A stretch of DNA of 64,000 nt. Origin: Mycobacterium conspicuum. GTDB lineage: Bacteria; Actinomycetota; Actinomycetes; Mycobacteriales; Mycobacteriaceae. This document shows positions 43,684 through 52,694 of the stretch, in pieces. The notes beneath the pieces were generated by a model. The model was given only the letters and a program-made list of their open reading frames with translations. It was not told the origin of the DNA and ran no database searches. The stretch covers positions 5,146,001 through 5,210,000 of the forward strand of contig NZ_AP022613.1 of NCBI RefSeq assembly GCF_010730195.1, given 5' to 3'. Both the position numbers and the translations under genes were made by a program. The first letter of the stretch is position 1. The number at the start of each line of letters is the position of its first letter.

Positions 43684-45045
43684 CTAGTGGCCGTTGGCCC
43701 CTTGTTGGCCGAACAGAACTCCGCCAGACCCGCCGTCTCCGGGCTTCCCGTGAGTCTGGCCGCCGTGTCCACCGTCACCACCGTTGCCGCCGTTGCCGAT
43801 TAGCCCGGCGTCGCCTCCGTCGCCTCCGGCGCCCCCAGTCTCTTCACCTTCACCGCCGGCGCCACCCGTGCCCCCGTGGCCAAACAGCCGAGCGTCGCCT
43901 CCATCGCCTCCGGGGCCCCCGAGGAATTCACCGTCACCACCGCCACCACCGGCACCTCCGTTGCCGATCAACCCGGCTATGCCACCGTGACCGCCGGCGC
44001 TGCCGCCTGCTCCTCCAGTTCCCATACCCCCCGCACCGCCATTGCCGAATAGGAAGCCGGCGTTGCCGCCGGCGCCGCCGTCGCCGGGACCGATTGCGGG
44101 GCCCCCGTTTCCACCGTGACCACCATTACCGCCGAGGATCCCGCCGTTGCCGCCAGCCCCGCCGTCGCCGCCGTTTTCTGTAGCACTTCCGCCGTCTCCG
44201 CCGGCGCCGCCGGAGCCCCATAGTCTGCCAGCGCCGCCATGACCGCCGTCACCGCCGCCGCTGCCGCCGTTGCCGCCTGCGCCGCCGACACCCCCAAACG
44301 TGCCCGCGCTGCCACCGTTGCCGCCATGCCCACCACCGGTGTCCCCGTCGCCGCCCGCGCCGCCCTTGCCGCCGTTGCCGAACAGCCCGGCCGAACCGCC
44401 GTCGCCGCCCACGTGGCCGTCGCCCCCCGGGGTAACGTTGGCGGCCCCGCCATTACCGCCGTTGCCGAAAAGGGTCCCTCCCGCCCCGCCGCGGCCGCCG
44501 TCGGCGGCCAAGCCGCCCATGCCGCCGTTGCCGCCGTTGCCGATCAGGCCGGCGTCCCCGCCGTTACCGCCAGCCTGGCCGGCGTGGCCTCCGGCGCCGT
44601 TGCCGCCGTTGCCCCAAATCAATCCGCCGTCGCCGCCATCAGCGCCGAATTCCGTTGCGTTGACGCCGTTGCCGAACAGCGCGCGCCCCGTCAGCAACAG
44701 GAACGGCGAGAACGGAGCGCCCCCGACATCCGTCATGGACGCCGCCGTCGCGGCCATCGACGCATTGACCGCCTCCGCGGCCGAATACAGATGGCCACCC
44801 GCGCCCAGCGCCTGCACGAACGAACCATGAAAAAGCCCCGCCTGAGCGCTCAACGCCTGAAACGTCCGGGCGTGGTTAGAAAGCAGTCCGGCAATCGCCT
44901 CCGACACCTCGTCAGCACCGGCGGCCAGCACCTGCGTCGTGGGCAATGCCGCGCCCGCGTTAGCCGCGCTGATGGTCGATCCGATCCTCGCCAAGTCCGT
45001 TGCCGCTGCCGACACCCAGTCCGGCGCCGCGATCACAAATGACAT
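43684..45045 (-). CDS. PE_PGRS family protein
   Basis: 453 residues from ATG 45045 (GAGGCAGAGAA upstream). The PE domain covers residues 1-100 (MSFVIAAPDWVSAAATDLARIGSTISAANAG, with the helical Pro-Asp-Trp start). A linker ends in LLTGRALFGNG, the usual outer-membrane anchoring region. Residues about 125-453 are nearly pure Gly-Gly-x repeats (GNGGNGG, GGAGGDGG). PE_PGRS proteins are exported by ESX-5 and are largely mycobacterium-specific; the PGRS part is thought to form polyglycine II-type sheets. There is no extra C-terminal domain, and it ends in VLFGQQGANGH. It is divergent from the ABC gene. Confidence 0.95.
   Translation of the reverse strand: MSFVIAAPDWVSAAATDLARIGSTISAANAGAALPTTQVLAAGADEVSEAIAGLLSNHARTFQALSAQAGLFHGSFVQALGAGGHLYSAAEAVNASMAATAASMTDVGGAPFSPFLLLTGRALFGNGVNATEFGADGGDGGLIWGNGGNGAGGHAGQAGGNGGDAGLIGNGGNGGMGGLAADGGRGGAGGTLFGNGGNGGAANVTPGGDGHVGGDGGSAGLFGNGGKGGAGGDGDTGGGHGGNGGSAGTFGGVGGAGGNGGSGGGDGGHGGAGRLWGSGGAGGDGGSATENGGDGGAGGNGGILGGNGGHGGNGGPAIGPGDGGAGGNAGFLFGNGGAGGMGTGGAGGSAGGHGGIAGLIGNGGAGGGGGDGEFLGGPGGDGGDARLFGHGGTGGAGGEGEETGGAGGDGGDAGLIGNGGNGGDGGHGGQTHGKPGDGGSGGVLFGQQGANGH
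43687..44673 (-). repeat. PGRS repeat region of the first PE_PGRS gene
   Basis: About 330 codons of GGC-GGN-type repeats. On the plus strand they read as runs of GCCGCC and CCGTTGCCGCC. The repeat creates long spurious frames on the other strand. Assembly errors and real length variation are both common in such regions. Confidence 0.9.
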
Positions 45046-45346
45046 TTCTCTGCCTCCAATCATCATTTGCGCCACCACAACGACGGCCCCGCGAGCAACG
45101 CTATTGCCGAGGGCCCCGCTCACGCATCAGGGTTTTCACTACACTTTCGGCCTCTCCGGCTACTCACAGCGCTGCTCGCCCGCCTGCGGACCCTGCTGGA
45201 CCCATTGCAGTAGGCCACTACTGCATCCGTCGCAGCTTGCGCGAGTAACGATCGATCGGTCACATAACCAAGCGGTGGAGGCCTGATTCGATGTTTGTTG
45301 ATGACGGGACACTGGCGGTTGCTTCGACAACTGATGTGGCTTCCCG
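45046..45346. other. Divergent promoter region between PE_PGRS and the ABC exporter
   Basis: 301 bases with no gene. It must hold promoters for both directions. The main visible structure is a palindrome at 45206-45225, listed separately. Short frames here (for example plus-strand 45000-45248) read as shadow sequence. Confidence 0.6.
45206..45225. promoter_or_regulatory. Perfect palindrome upstream of the ABC exporter genes
   Basis: TGCAGTAG and CTACTGCA are perfect 8-base arms around GCCA, 121 bases before the ABC start. A related element, GTAG-TGCG-CTACTGCA, lies at 50089-50104 upstream of the BAHD-like gene. Together they suggest a regulator shared by the exporter and the acyltransferase. 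Confidence 0.5.
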
Positions 45347-46060
45347 GTGACGCCGGTCCTGCAGCTCAGCGGCGTCGGCAAGACCTACCGCCGCGGTGAC
45401 GAGCAGGTGCAGGTGCTGGTCGACTTCGACTTCACTTTGGAAGCGGGCGAGTTCGTCGTCGTGACGGGGCCGTCGGGAGCCGGCAAATCCACCCTCCTGC
45501 ACGTCGCCGGCGGATTGGACGCACCGGATTGCGGCACCGTCGCGGTAAACGGTCACGACCTGTGGTCGATGAGCAGCGGTGCGCGCGCGGCGTTTCGGCG
45601 GCGCAACCTTGGCTTCGTCTTCCAGTTCTTCAACCTGGTGCCGATGCTGACCGCCGTGCAGAACGTGTCGCTGCCGCTGGTCCTCGACGGCGTGGCGGCC
45701 CGAACGGCCGACGAACGCGCAATCGAGCTGCTGGAACGGATCGGGCTCGGCGATCGCGCGCGGCACCGGCCGGCCGAACTGTCGGGCGGACAAATGCAAC
45801 GGGTGGCGGTGGCGCGCGCCCTGGTGGCCCGGCCGTCCATCATCCTGGCCGATGAGCCGACCGGAAACCTGGACAGCCATTCCTCGACCGAGGTGTTGGA
45901 TCTTTTGCGGTCGTTGTCGGACGAAGACGGCGCCGCGGTCGTCATGGTGACCCACGACCGGACCGCGGCAAGCTACGGCTCCCGCGAGCTGCACCTCGTC
46001 GACGGGCGGGCACACGCAGTCCCTAACGCTCTGGGCGCCGCGCCCACGGCGCAACGGTGA
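45347..46060 (+). CDS. ABC transporter ATP-binding protein (MacB/LolD-type)
   Basis: 237 residues from a GTG. Walker A GPSGAGKST at 41-49, Q-loop VFQFFNLVPMLT, signature LSGGQ at 145-149, Walker B IILADEPTG at about 165-173, His switch VTHD. The FQFFNL and EPTGNLDS features belong to the MacB/LolD/FtsE branch, which pairs with FtsX-like permeases and works by mechanotransmission rather than by carrying substrate through the membrane. It is coupled to the permease gene by a four-base overlap. Confidence 0.95.
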   Translation: MTPVLQLSGVGKTYRRGDEQVQVLVDFDFTLEAGEFVVVTGPSGAGKSTLLHVAGGLDAPDCGTVAVNGHDLWSMSSGARAAFRRRNLGFVFQFFNLVPMLTAVQNVSLPLVLDGVAARTADERAIELLERIGLGDRARHRPAELSGGQMQRVAVARALVARPSIILADEPTGNLDSHSSTEVLDLLRSLSDEDGAAVVMVTHDRTAASYGSRELHLVDGRAHAVPNALGAAPTAQR

Positions 46061-48618
46061 TGAAAACTCTTCGCGCGGAATGGATGTCGTTTCGGCGCGT
46101 CCACCTCGCCGCGTTGGTGGCCGACTGGCGCCGGACCCTGCTCAGCGTGATCGGCGTCGGGATCGGAGTGACGGTCGTGCTCGGGGTGCTGATACTCAAA
46201 GCCGAAGTCGCCCAACCGTTCAACGCCTTCGGCCCGTCGCTCACCCACGCCGCCGACGTCGGGGTCATTGAGGTGACCCCGAACGTAAGTGACCGGCTGC
46301 CGATCGAGACAATCAACCGGCTGCGCGCCGAGGTGACCGGCGCGGAGGCGATCATCCCGATCGTCGCCGGCTTGACGCCCGTGGAAATCGCGGGCGGCAG
46401 TCACGGGTTCTTTCTGCTCGGTGGTTCGTGCCAGATCGAGCTGCTGGTTGGGTCGTTCAACTGCGAGCAGCGCGGCCGCGACGTCAAGCCCGCCGACGGG
46501 CCCGGCGTACCGCTACTGGTTCCCGCGGTGATCGCCGAGCGGCACGGCCTAAAGCTCGGTCAGGAATTACGCCTGCCGGGCCTGCCCCCGGCTGCTGCGC
46601 ACCTGGGTTGGACGTTTCCCGAATTCGACCGCGTGGCAGGCATCAACGGCGGCTACGTGCTGTTAGCCCCGTCGGCGGACGTCGCCGCGAACCTGCTCGG
46701 CTCGCCCGGTTACGCCACGGCTGCGTTCGTCCTGCCCAAGCACGGCACCTCCGTCACGCCCGCCGTCGATCGCGTAATCGCCGGTGTCGCAACGGCTGGG
46801 CCACCCCGACCGCATCTGCCGGCGGTGTTCGAGGCCGCCTCGCAGAGTTTCAACCTGGTCGCGCTGGCCGGCATCATCGTCGGCATCCTCATCGCCGTGA
46901 ACACCATGCTGCTTGCCATCGAAGATCGACGCGCCGTGATGGGGACCATCGGCGCCATCGGCGCCAAACCGGTCGGGTTGTTGGGCGGGATGCTGGGCGA
47001 AGGCGCCCTAGTGGGCGTCTTGGGCGGGCTGTTGGGGGTGCCGAGCGGCTTCCTGTTCGGGACGTATCTGGTGAACAGCTTCGGGCGATCCCTGTTGGCC
47101 GGCTCCGGCGGCACCATCGTGGCGCACTTCACGCCGAGGTTGATCGGCATCGCGGCCGCCGCGGGGATACTCTGCGGGCTGCTCGCGATGATCGGGCCGG
47201 CCGCCAGGTTGCTTCGCGACGGGCCGTTGGCGTCGATGGCGACGGCCGGCGGCGTGCAGCGGCCGAAGACGATCTCGATTTGGCCGCTGCTCGTCGGAGC
47301 GGCCCTGCTGGTGGGCAGCGTCGTGGTGTCGAAGATATTCGAGCGCGGGTCACTGCCGCTCAGCGCAGGCATGAACACCTTGACGGTGGCGTTGTGCGGG
47401 CTGGTGTTGGTGACGGTGTGGGCCGCGCCGCGCGCCGCTGGGCCGCTGATCGAGTTGCTCACCGTCGCACGCCCCTCCGTCGGGCGTCTGCTGGGCGCCG
47501 ACTTTCGGCGCTACACACTGCTTTTCGCTTTCTCGACCGCACTGCTCGCCGAGGGCACCAGCTTCGCCATCGGCTCATACAGCATGCAGCTGCTCGGCAC
47601 CGGTCAGATCGCCCAGGAGAAGGCCGCCCGAATGCCCGCCACCTTGTTGATCGCGGCGCAATCGGTGCTCGATCAGCGTGACAGCGGGCTGTCCGATGGC
47701 ACATTCGAGTTGGTGGCCCGCGCCGCCGACGGGCACAGTGTGTCTTCGCGGTGGCGATCGAAGATCTCGTCGGGGGCGTCGTCGCGGTTGGTTTTTGGTG
47801 TCACGCCTGGTGATTGGTACAGCCAGGCGCTGTACGAGCCGACCGGTGGGCGTGACGGGTTCTGGCAGGGTCTGCAGTCCGGAGAGATCGGTCTGAGCGA
47901 AATTGCCGCCAGCCGGCTCCGCGTCGCCGCCGGCGGCACGGTCGCGCTGCCCACCGTCACGGGGCCGAAGCGTTTCCGGGTGGCCGGCACTTTTCACCCA
48001 CGGATGGTCAATGACGCCGCCGTGGGCGACATCGTCGTGGTGTCGGAAAAATTGGCCCGTTCCGATTGGGCCGCGGTCCGCGACCAGGTCGCGGTGGCGT
48101 ATCCGTCGGCCGCTGACGCGACCGCCCAACGCAACGCCTTCCTTGACCTCGGCGCCGGGTTGTGGGTGTACGACAACGAGCAGTGGCGAGCGGTGGCGAC
48201 CGCCGGGATCACCCGCTTCTTGCAGCCGCTCACGCTCGCGGGCTACGTGGTGATGACGGCGGCCGGCTTGAGCGTGCTCAACGTGTTCGTGCTTGGACTG
48301 GTGCAGCGCAAGCGGGAGCGGGCCGTCTTGCGGGCGATCGGGGCGACCTGCGGGCAGGAACAGGCCGTGATCATCGCGAACGCCGGCTTGCTCGGCTTGC
48401 TGGCCGCGAGCGTGGCCGTGCTAGGGGGTTTGGGCCTGACCTATCTCTGGTCGCTGGGCTCACCGGTGTATTACGGCATCAAGATCGACTGGGGCGTGCT
48501 GCAACTGCCGTTGCAAACCGGGGTGACGGCCCTGCTGGCCCTAATCCTGGCCGCCGCGGTGTATCCCGTGCTCCACGCGCGGCGGCTGGAGACGGTCGAG
48601 GTGCTCCGAACCACTTGA
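46057..48618 (+). CDS. FtsX-family ABC transporter permease (double FtsX domain)
   Basis: 853 residues, GTG at 46057 or ATG at 46060. The first segment (TLLSVIGVGIGVTVVLGVLIL) is followed by a large extracytoplasmic MacB-type domain (residues 45-260). Several segments follow (SFNLVALAGIIVGILIAVNTMLLAIEDRRAVMGTIGAIGAKP and onward to about 540), then a second external domain and a final three-segment FtsX domain (LSVLNVFVLGLVQRKRERAVLRAIGATCGQ...). This matches the large actinobacterial permeases that work with a separate ATPase to export lipids, peptides or drugs. It converges on the BAHD-like gene, 17 bases away. Confidence 0.92.
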   Translation: MMKTLRAEWMSFRRVHLAALVADWRRTLLSVIGVGIGVTVVLGVLILKAEVAQPFNAFGPSLTHAADVGVIEVTPNVSDRLPIETINRLRAEVTGAEAIIPIVAGLTPVEIAGGSHGFFLLGGSCQIELLVGSFNCEQRGRDVKPADGPGVPLLVPAVIAERHGLKLGQELRLPGLPPAAAHLGWTFPEFDRVAGINGGYVLLAPSADVAANLLGSPGYATAAFVLPKHGTSVTPAVDRVIAGVATAGPPRPHLPAVFEAASQSFNLVALAGIIVGILIAVNTMLLAIEDRRAVMGTIGAIGAKPVGLLGGMLGEGALVGVLGGLLGVPSGFLFGTYLVNSFGRSLLAGSGGTIVAHFTPRLIGIAAAAGILCGLLAMIGPAARLLRDGPLASMATAGGVQRPKTISIWPLLVGAALLVGSVVVSKIFERGSLPLSAGMNTLTVALCGLVLVTVWAAPRAAGPLIELLTVARPSVGRLLGADFRRYTLLFAFSTALLAEGTSFAIGSYSMQLLGTGQIAQEKAARMPATLLIAAQSVLDQRDSGLSDGTFELVARAADGHSVSSRWRSKISSGASSRLVFGVTPGDWYSQALYEPTGGRDGFWQGLQSGEIGLSEIAASRLRVAAGGTVALPTVTGPKRFRVAGTFHPRMVNDAAVGDIVVVSEKLARSDWAAVRDQVAVAYPSAADATAQRNAFLDLGAGLWVYDNEQWRAVATAGITRFLQPLTLAGYVVMTAAGLSVLNVFVLGLVQRKRERAVLRAIGATCGQEQAVIIANAGLLGLLAASVAVLGGLGLTYLWSLGSPVYYGIKIDWGVLQLPLQTGVTALLALILAAAVYPVLHARRLETVEVLRTT

Positions 48619-48635
48619 GCGTGACGCCGTCCGTG

Positions 48636-49955
48636 TTAGCAGTGGACCTCACGCTGCAGTCGTGGAATGTCGTCGACCCCGCGCCGAAACCGGTGCAAAT
48701 ATTCTCGCATCGCGGGGCTGGACGCGGCCTCGAATTCTTTGGGCGGCAAGGAAATCTGAAAGGCCAGTCCCCCGCCGCCTGCCCCGTCGAGCAGGGCCCC
48801 GAGTCCGGCAACGGGGAATTTCATCACCGGTGTGTAGTAGGACACGCAGGTGTCTTCGAAGCGGATGCGATACGCGCCGAAACCGGTCCAGTTCGAGACA
48901 CACACGTTCCACCGGGACGGATTGAAGGCAGTGGATACGCAGCGAGCGGCGAGCCACGCGGGCGCAGCGTCGAAGAACCGTTGGTTGATGCGCATGTCGC
49001 AGTGTTCCTCGGCAAAGTGGTCCACACAATGCCGCAGGCGCGCGGCGATGGAACTAGCGGCCTCGCCGCGGCGCAGGTCCAGATTCAGCGTGGTGATGAT
49101 ATTGCCGACCAGCATGGGGTCGAGACCACAACGATTGCGCGCGTTCACCGCGACCGCGAGAATGCGACGATCCACCGCGGGATCGACGGTCATGAGCGCT
49201 TGCGAAACATGCGCGCACACAACGTCATTCGCCGACAGTCGCATCCGCGTTCCGTAGGCGGTCCGCATGCGCGCGATTTCGTCTGCTCCGAAGTAGAGGT
49301 TCAGGGTCCGCTGCCTGCGGGCGTCCTTTGCCAGGTACAGCACGCTGCGGGCAGTTTCCGCCAGCCCGAGGCAACGCACGCCGGGCTCTCGCGCGCCATC
49401 GTCAGGAAGATGCTCGTCGAGGTAGGCGGCGCGGTCTTCGACGATCAGCGGCTCAGCGATCGGCCTGCCGGCCGCCGCGGCCGCCCACGCGTTCATGAAG
49501 TGCATCATGGTCTGCATGTCGCCGATCGAGTGGTGAAACGAGAAACCGATCGCGGTCGCGCCATCCGCGAGCTGCGTGACGCGCACCTTGCACAAGGGGC
49601 CCCATCCCCATCGGGCCGTCGCGCCGTTCACTGCGTTGACAAGCCACAGGCCGGTGTCCTCCGACGCCGAACGGATCGCCTCTGGCAGCGTGCGGTCGGA
49701 CGACACCACCGTGAAGGGCACCCCCTGCCCCTCGCAACGGATTCGCATCGTCCCGGCAACCATGGCCATTCGGCCCGCAAAGATCGGCAGACTCGTGAGC
49801 GCGTGGGCAAATGCGCGGGCGAGCGCCGTCGTGTCGAGACGCCTTTCGAAGAAGAAGGCGATGTGGATCGCCAGGTTGGCGATCATGACATCTGTTACAT
49901 TGCAACGGATTTCGAGCCGTTGCGGATCAGTTGGTTTGATCAGCTGGGTCGGCAC
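48636..49955 (-). CDS. BAHD-like acyltransferase (transferase family PF02458 type)
   Basis: 439 residues from a GTG. The catalytic H-x-x-x-D is His142-SIG-Asp146 in GFSFHHSIGDMQTMMHFMNAW, very like plant BAHD enzymes. A second block, NVCVSNWTGFGAYRIRFED, sits where BAHD proteins have DFGWG. It is followed by a region like that of fungal trichothecene acetyltransferases (FPVAGLGALLDG, LAFQISLPPKEFEA). NRPS condensation domains and PapA proteins share the HHxxxD motif, but the absence of a following Gly and the C-terminal block favour BAHD. It probably moves an acyl group from CoA to an alcohol or amine. Convergent with the ABC exporter. Confidence 0.8.
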   Translation of the reverse strand: MPTQLIKPTDPQRLEIRCNVTDVMIANLAIHIAFFFERRLDTTALARAFAHALTSLPIFAGRMAMVAGTMRIRCEGQGVPFTVVSSDRTLPEAIRSASEDTGLWLVNAVNGATARWGWGPLCKVRVTQLADGATAIGFSFHHSIGDMQTMMHFMNAWAAAAAGRPIAEPLIVEDRAAYLDEHLPDDGAREPGVRCLGLAETARSVLYLAKDARRQRTLNLYFGADEIARMRTAYGTRMRLSANDVVCAHVSQALMTVDPAVDRRILAVAVNARNRCGLDPMLVGNIITTLNLDLRRGEAASSIAARLRHCVDHFAEEHCDMRINQRFFDAAPAWLAARCVSTAFNPSRWNVCVSNWTGFGAYRIRFEDTCVSYYTPVMKFPVAGLGALLDGAGGGGLAFQISLPPKEFEAASSPAMREYLHRFRRGVDDIPRLQREVHC

Positions 49956-50088
49956 GGTGTTCGTTCAGTGTGCAGCGTTCGACGGATCACATCGGTAGTC
50001 CCCCACAGCCGCGGCGGATTAGTCATGCCAGTCCCCTGCTCGACGAGTGCTAGGAGAATCGTCACTCGCGCGCAGTCGAACGATCTCG

Positions 50089-50104
50089 GTAGTGCGCTAC
50101 TGCA
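50089..50104. promoter_or_regulatory. Palindrome GTAG-TGCG-CTAC extended to TGCA
   Basis: It shares GTAG-N4-CTACTGCA with the palindrome at 45206-45225. It lies about 135 bases upstream of the BAHD-like start, in the 193-base gap before the DUF732 stop. The left arm lacks the outer four bases of the first copy. Confidence 0.4.
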
Positions 50105-50148
50105 ATCTCACCGGTTTCGGCGCAGTGATACTGAGGCGCTTCGCGCTG

Positions 50149-50505
50149 TCAGGTGCAAAGGGTGGGGGCGTCGCAGTCGTTACCGGGGCAATAGATCGAG
50201 TGTGCGGCGTCGACCATGGTGCCGACGTCCAACAACGTGACGCCCCTCTTGTTCAAGTGCTCGTGGATGTCGTCGGCGATCGTTTGGGGCGCCCAGCCCC
50301 AACTGAGGTCGTAGCAGATGAGGTGCGCCTCCCCGATGAGCGCCTCTTCCGAATTGGGCGGCCAGGTGAGGCCGACGGCGCGCAGTTTTGCCAGGTACGC
50401 GTCATCGGCGGGGGTGTTTGCATTCGCAGTCGCAGCGCCACTAACTAGGGCGGCGCCAGCCAGCAGCGGAAGGGCGAGCGTGGCCAACCAACGGGGTGAG
50501 GGCAT
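50149..50505 (-). CDS. Small exported DUF732 protein
   Basis: 118 residues, with AGGAGG eight bases before the ATG. Signal peptide WLATLALPLLAGAALVSGAATANA, cleavage near residue 30. The mature domain is DUF732 (DDAYLAKLRAVGLTWPPNSEEALIGEAHLICYDLSWGWAPQTIADDIHEH), with paired cysteines in ICYDL and SIYCPGNDC. DUF732 proteins are abundant secreted mycobacterial proteins of unknown function. It lies 31 bases downstream of the PE_PGRS-phosphatase gene on the same strand. Confidence 0.9.
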   Translation of the reverse strand: MPSPRWLATLALPLLAGAALVSGAATANANTPADDAYLAKLRAVGLTWPPNSEEALIGEAHLICYDLSWGWAPQTIADDIHEHLNKRGVTLLDVGTMVDAAHSIYCPGNDCDAPTLCT

Positions 50506-50536
50506 TTGATACGCCTCCTGAATTCGGGCGGCCGCG

Positions 50537-52276
50537 TTACGAGCCCGTCACCGCGTCGATCAGGCTCTGGGCGACCGCGAAGGGGAATTCGATCGTAGCC
50601 GTACCCACGTCCGCCACGCCGTATCGAATCGCGTCGACGATGGTCGCCGGATCGCCGGTGAGGGCGGCCTGCAGAATGCCGTAGGCCGCGACTTGGGGCG
50701 CCTCGAACAGGTTACGCACGTCGACGAACAGCGAGATCGGCAAGTTCGCCGGACCGACGGGTATCCCGTCCCAGCTTTCCATCGTCCAGCCGTCCTCGGG
50801 GTTGCCGTCGACCACCACGACGCCGGTGTTGGGCAGCGAGTGCGTGAGCATGAGCAACGGATGGGGGTTGTCCACGGTCATCAGCGTTCCCGTCTCGATC
50901 GCCAATGCGCTCGAGTAGGCGACGTCGGTGATGTGGCCATTGGCGGCCACGATCGGATGCGCCAGCGCCGCGTCGTACATCGTGTCTAGCGCACCGTCGA
51001 AGCTCTGTAAGAAAACCAGCCCGTTCGGGTTAGTGGAGCCGGGGATCGGCATCGCCACGATGGGAAGTGCGTGAGTCCATGCGATCGGGCCCAGGATGTA
51101 GAGGATCCCCCCGGGGATCTGCCCCATGCCCTCGAAAATGCCGGCGTTAATCTCGTTCAGCCCCGCCAGCGGCTGCGCGGTCAGCCCCGTGAGCATTTCC
51201 AACGGCAGGGCCGTCTGCTGCGTCCTGATCAATTGCGAATCGAAGATCCCGGCGAAGGGCCCCTGCGCGAACAACGTATTGGCAATGGTGTTCGCCTGCT
51301 GCAACCCCACCGTGTTCAGGGGGGCGCCGGGTATCGCCGTGTCGATAATCTCGTGCGCGTTGCTATTGGTCTCGCCGTGCCGCACGAAATCGATCTGGAT
51401 CGACTGGTGTTCACCCCCGGTGCCGGTGAGGGCTGCGGTGCCGGCGCCGATGACCAGCCCGCGGTACCCGGTGGTGCCCGCGACACCGCCGGCACCGGCC
51501 GCCCCGCCCGCACCGCCGTTGCCGAACAGCAACGCTTGGCCGCCGTTGCCGCCGTTCGCGCCGGCACTGCCCGCGCCACCCACGCCGCCGTTGCCCATCA
51601 GACCGCCGCCGTTGCCGCCGACGCCGCCCGCCCCGCCGCCGAACCCGGCCCCACCGGGGCCGCCATTGCCGATCAGTCCGGCATTGCCGCCGTTGCCGCC
51701 CGCCGCCGTACCGGTGGTCTGGTTGTAGCCGGCCCCGCCGTCACCGAACAGGAGCCCGCCGGCACCGCCGTTGGGGGACGTCGCCGTTCCGGGCGCCCCA
51801 TTCCCGATCAGATCGCGCCCCAACAGTGCTTTGGTGGGCGCATTGATGATCGGGTCGAGCGCTTGACCGATCGAGCTGTTGATCCACGCTTCGCCGACGG
51901 CGTGTACCGGGCCGTAGACCAACGTCTGAAATCCGTTGGAAGCAACCGCGTTAGCGGCGACGACCACGTCCTGCAGCGCGGCATTGATGTTGGCTTCCGC
52001 GGCGGCATAGGAGGTCGCCGCGGCGCTCAGCTCGCGAATAAACTGCTCGTGATACGTCGCTGCCAGCGTTGCCGCCGACTGAAAGTCCTTGGCGTGCGCG
52101 CCGAACACCGCCGCGATGGCCGCTGAAACCTCGTCGGCCGCCGCGGCCGCTATCTGCGTCGTCGGAACCGCTGCGGCCAGCTTGTCGGCCCCCAGGGTCG
52201 CACCGATCTGGTTGATATCGGCCGCCGCCGAATCCAGGAATTCCGGCACCACGAGCAACCCAGACATCTGCGACAT
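50537..52276 (-). CDS. PE_PGRS protein with C-terminal histidine phosphatase domain (PE_PGRS11 type)
   Basis: 579 residues, nearly the length I recall for Rv0754 (PE_PGRS11). PE domain 1-100 (SGLLVVPEFLDSAAADINQIGATLG), linker with LGRDLIGNGAPGT, short PGRS at about 168-272, then a histidine phosphatase/phosphoglycerate-mutase-like domain from 290. It starts IDFVRHGET with catalytic His300, has arginine in LIRTQQTA and the second His in LLMLTHS. The ATG has AAGGGGA upstream. ESX-5 export and a surface phosphatase role are family inference. The next gene downstream is the DUF732 protein. Confidence 0.93.
   Translation of the reverse strand: MSQMSGLLVVPEFLDSAAADINQIGATLGADKLAAAVPTTQIAAAAADEVSAAIAAVFGAHAKDFQSAATLAATYHEQFIRELSAAATSYAAAEANINAALQDVVVAANAVASNGFQTLVYGPVHAVGEAWINSSIGQALDPIINAPTKALLGRDLIGNGAPGTATSPNGGAGGLLFGDGGAGYNQTTGTAAGGNGGNAGLIGNGGPGGAGFGGGAGGVGGNGGGLMGNGGVGGAGSAGANGGNGGQALLFGNGGAGGAAGAGGVAGTTGYRGLVIGAGTAALTGTGGEHQSIQIDFVRHGETNSNAHEIIDTAIPGAPLNTVGLQQANTIANTLFAQGPFAGIFDSQLIRTQQTALPLEMLTGLTAQPLAGLNEINAGIFEGMGQIPGGILYILGPIAWTHALPIVAMPIPGSTNPNGLVFLQSFDGALDTMYDAALAHPIVAANGHITDVAYSSALAIETGTLMTVDNPHPLLMLTHSLPNTGVVVVDGNPEDGWTMESWDGIPVGPANLPISLFVDVRNLFEAPQVAAYGILQAALTGDPATIVDAIRYGVADVGTATIEFPFAVAQSLIDAVTGS
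51461..51775 (-). repeat. Short PGRS region of the PE_PGRS-phosphatase gene
   Basis: About 105 codons of Gly-Gly-x repeats between the PE linker and the phosphatase domain. Much shorter than in the first PE_PGRS gene, which fits a spacer role. Confidence 0.8.
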
Positions 52277-52470
52277 CCGCGTCCCCTTCTCGTCGGCCGG
52301 TCAGCTAGCCATGATGCGCCGCGGTGCCCGAAAAGGAGGGCCGTTTCGAGAAATTGACTGAGCCGAAATTCCACCGCGCGGCCATTCGATTGGCAGGAAC
52401 TTTTAAGGTCTCGTTCACACCCCGGCAACTAGTATTTGAGCTGGTGGGCGCGATGATTGCCGGGGCTCGG

Positions 52471-52689
52471 ATGCGGAAATCAACAGCAATATCAACAGCC
52501 GTCGCGTGGGCGATCCTCAGCGGAGCGGGCGCTCACGCCGAGACGCGGGCGCCGGCTCCCTCGCCGCCGCCCGGTACACCGAAGTGCCTCTCATTCGAGG
52601 GTCAACCGCCGCACTGGAATTACCTGCCGTGCGGATGGACGACGGATGGCAAGCGGTGGACTCCGCCGCCGCCCCCGCCGGACCCCTAA
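52471..52689 (+). CDS. Small exported proline-rich protein
   Basis: 72 residues from ATG 52471 (ATG 52453 is an alternative six codons earlier). Signal peptide MRKSTAISTAVAWAILSGAGAHA with likely cleavage before ETRAP. The mature 48 residues have two cysteines (KCLSF and PCGWT), probably disulfide-linked, and end in a run of six prolines plus DP. No family is recognised. It is divergent from PE_PGRS11 and convergent with the DUF732 membrane protein, five bases apart. Confidence 0.65.
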   Translation: MRKSTAISTAVAWAILSGAGAHAETRAPAPSPPPGTPKCLSFEGQPPHWNYLPCGWTTDGKRWTPPPPPPDP

Positions 52690-52694
52690 CCCGA

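Noticed and set aside
43684..45045. Regular repeats that might suggest a CRISPR array or minisatellite
   Set aside because: The repeats are in frame, Gly-Gly-x coding, and belong to a PE_PGRS gene; no constant repeat with unique spacers.
48162..50240. 692-codon plus-strand frame
   Set aside because: Runs out of the ABC permease in another frame and antisense to the BAHD-like gene; no domain visible.
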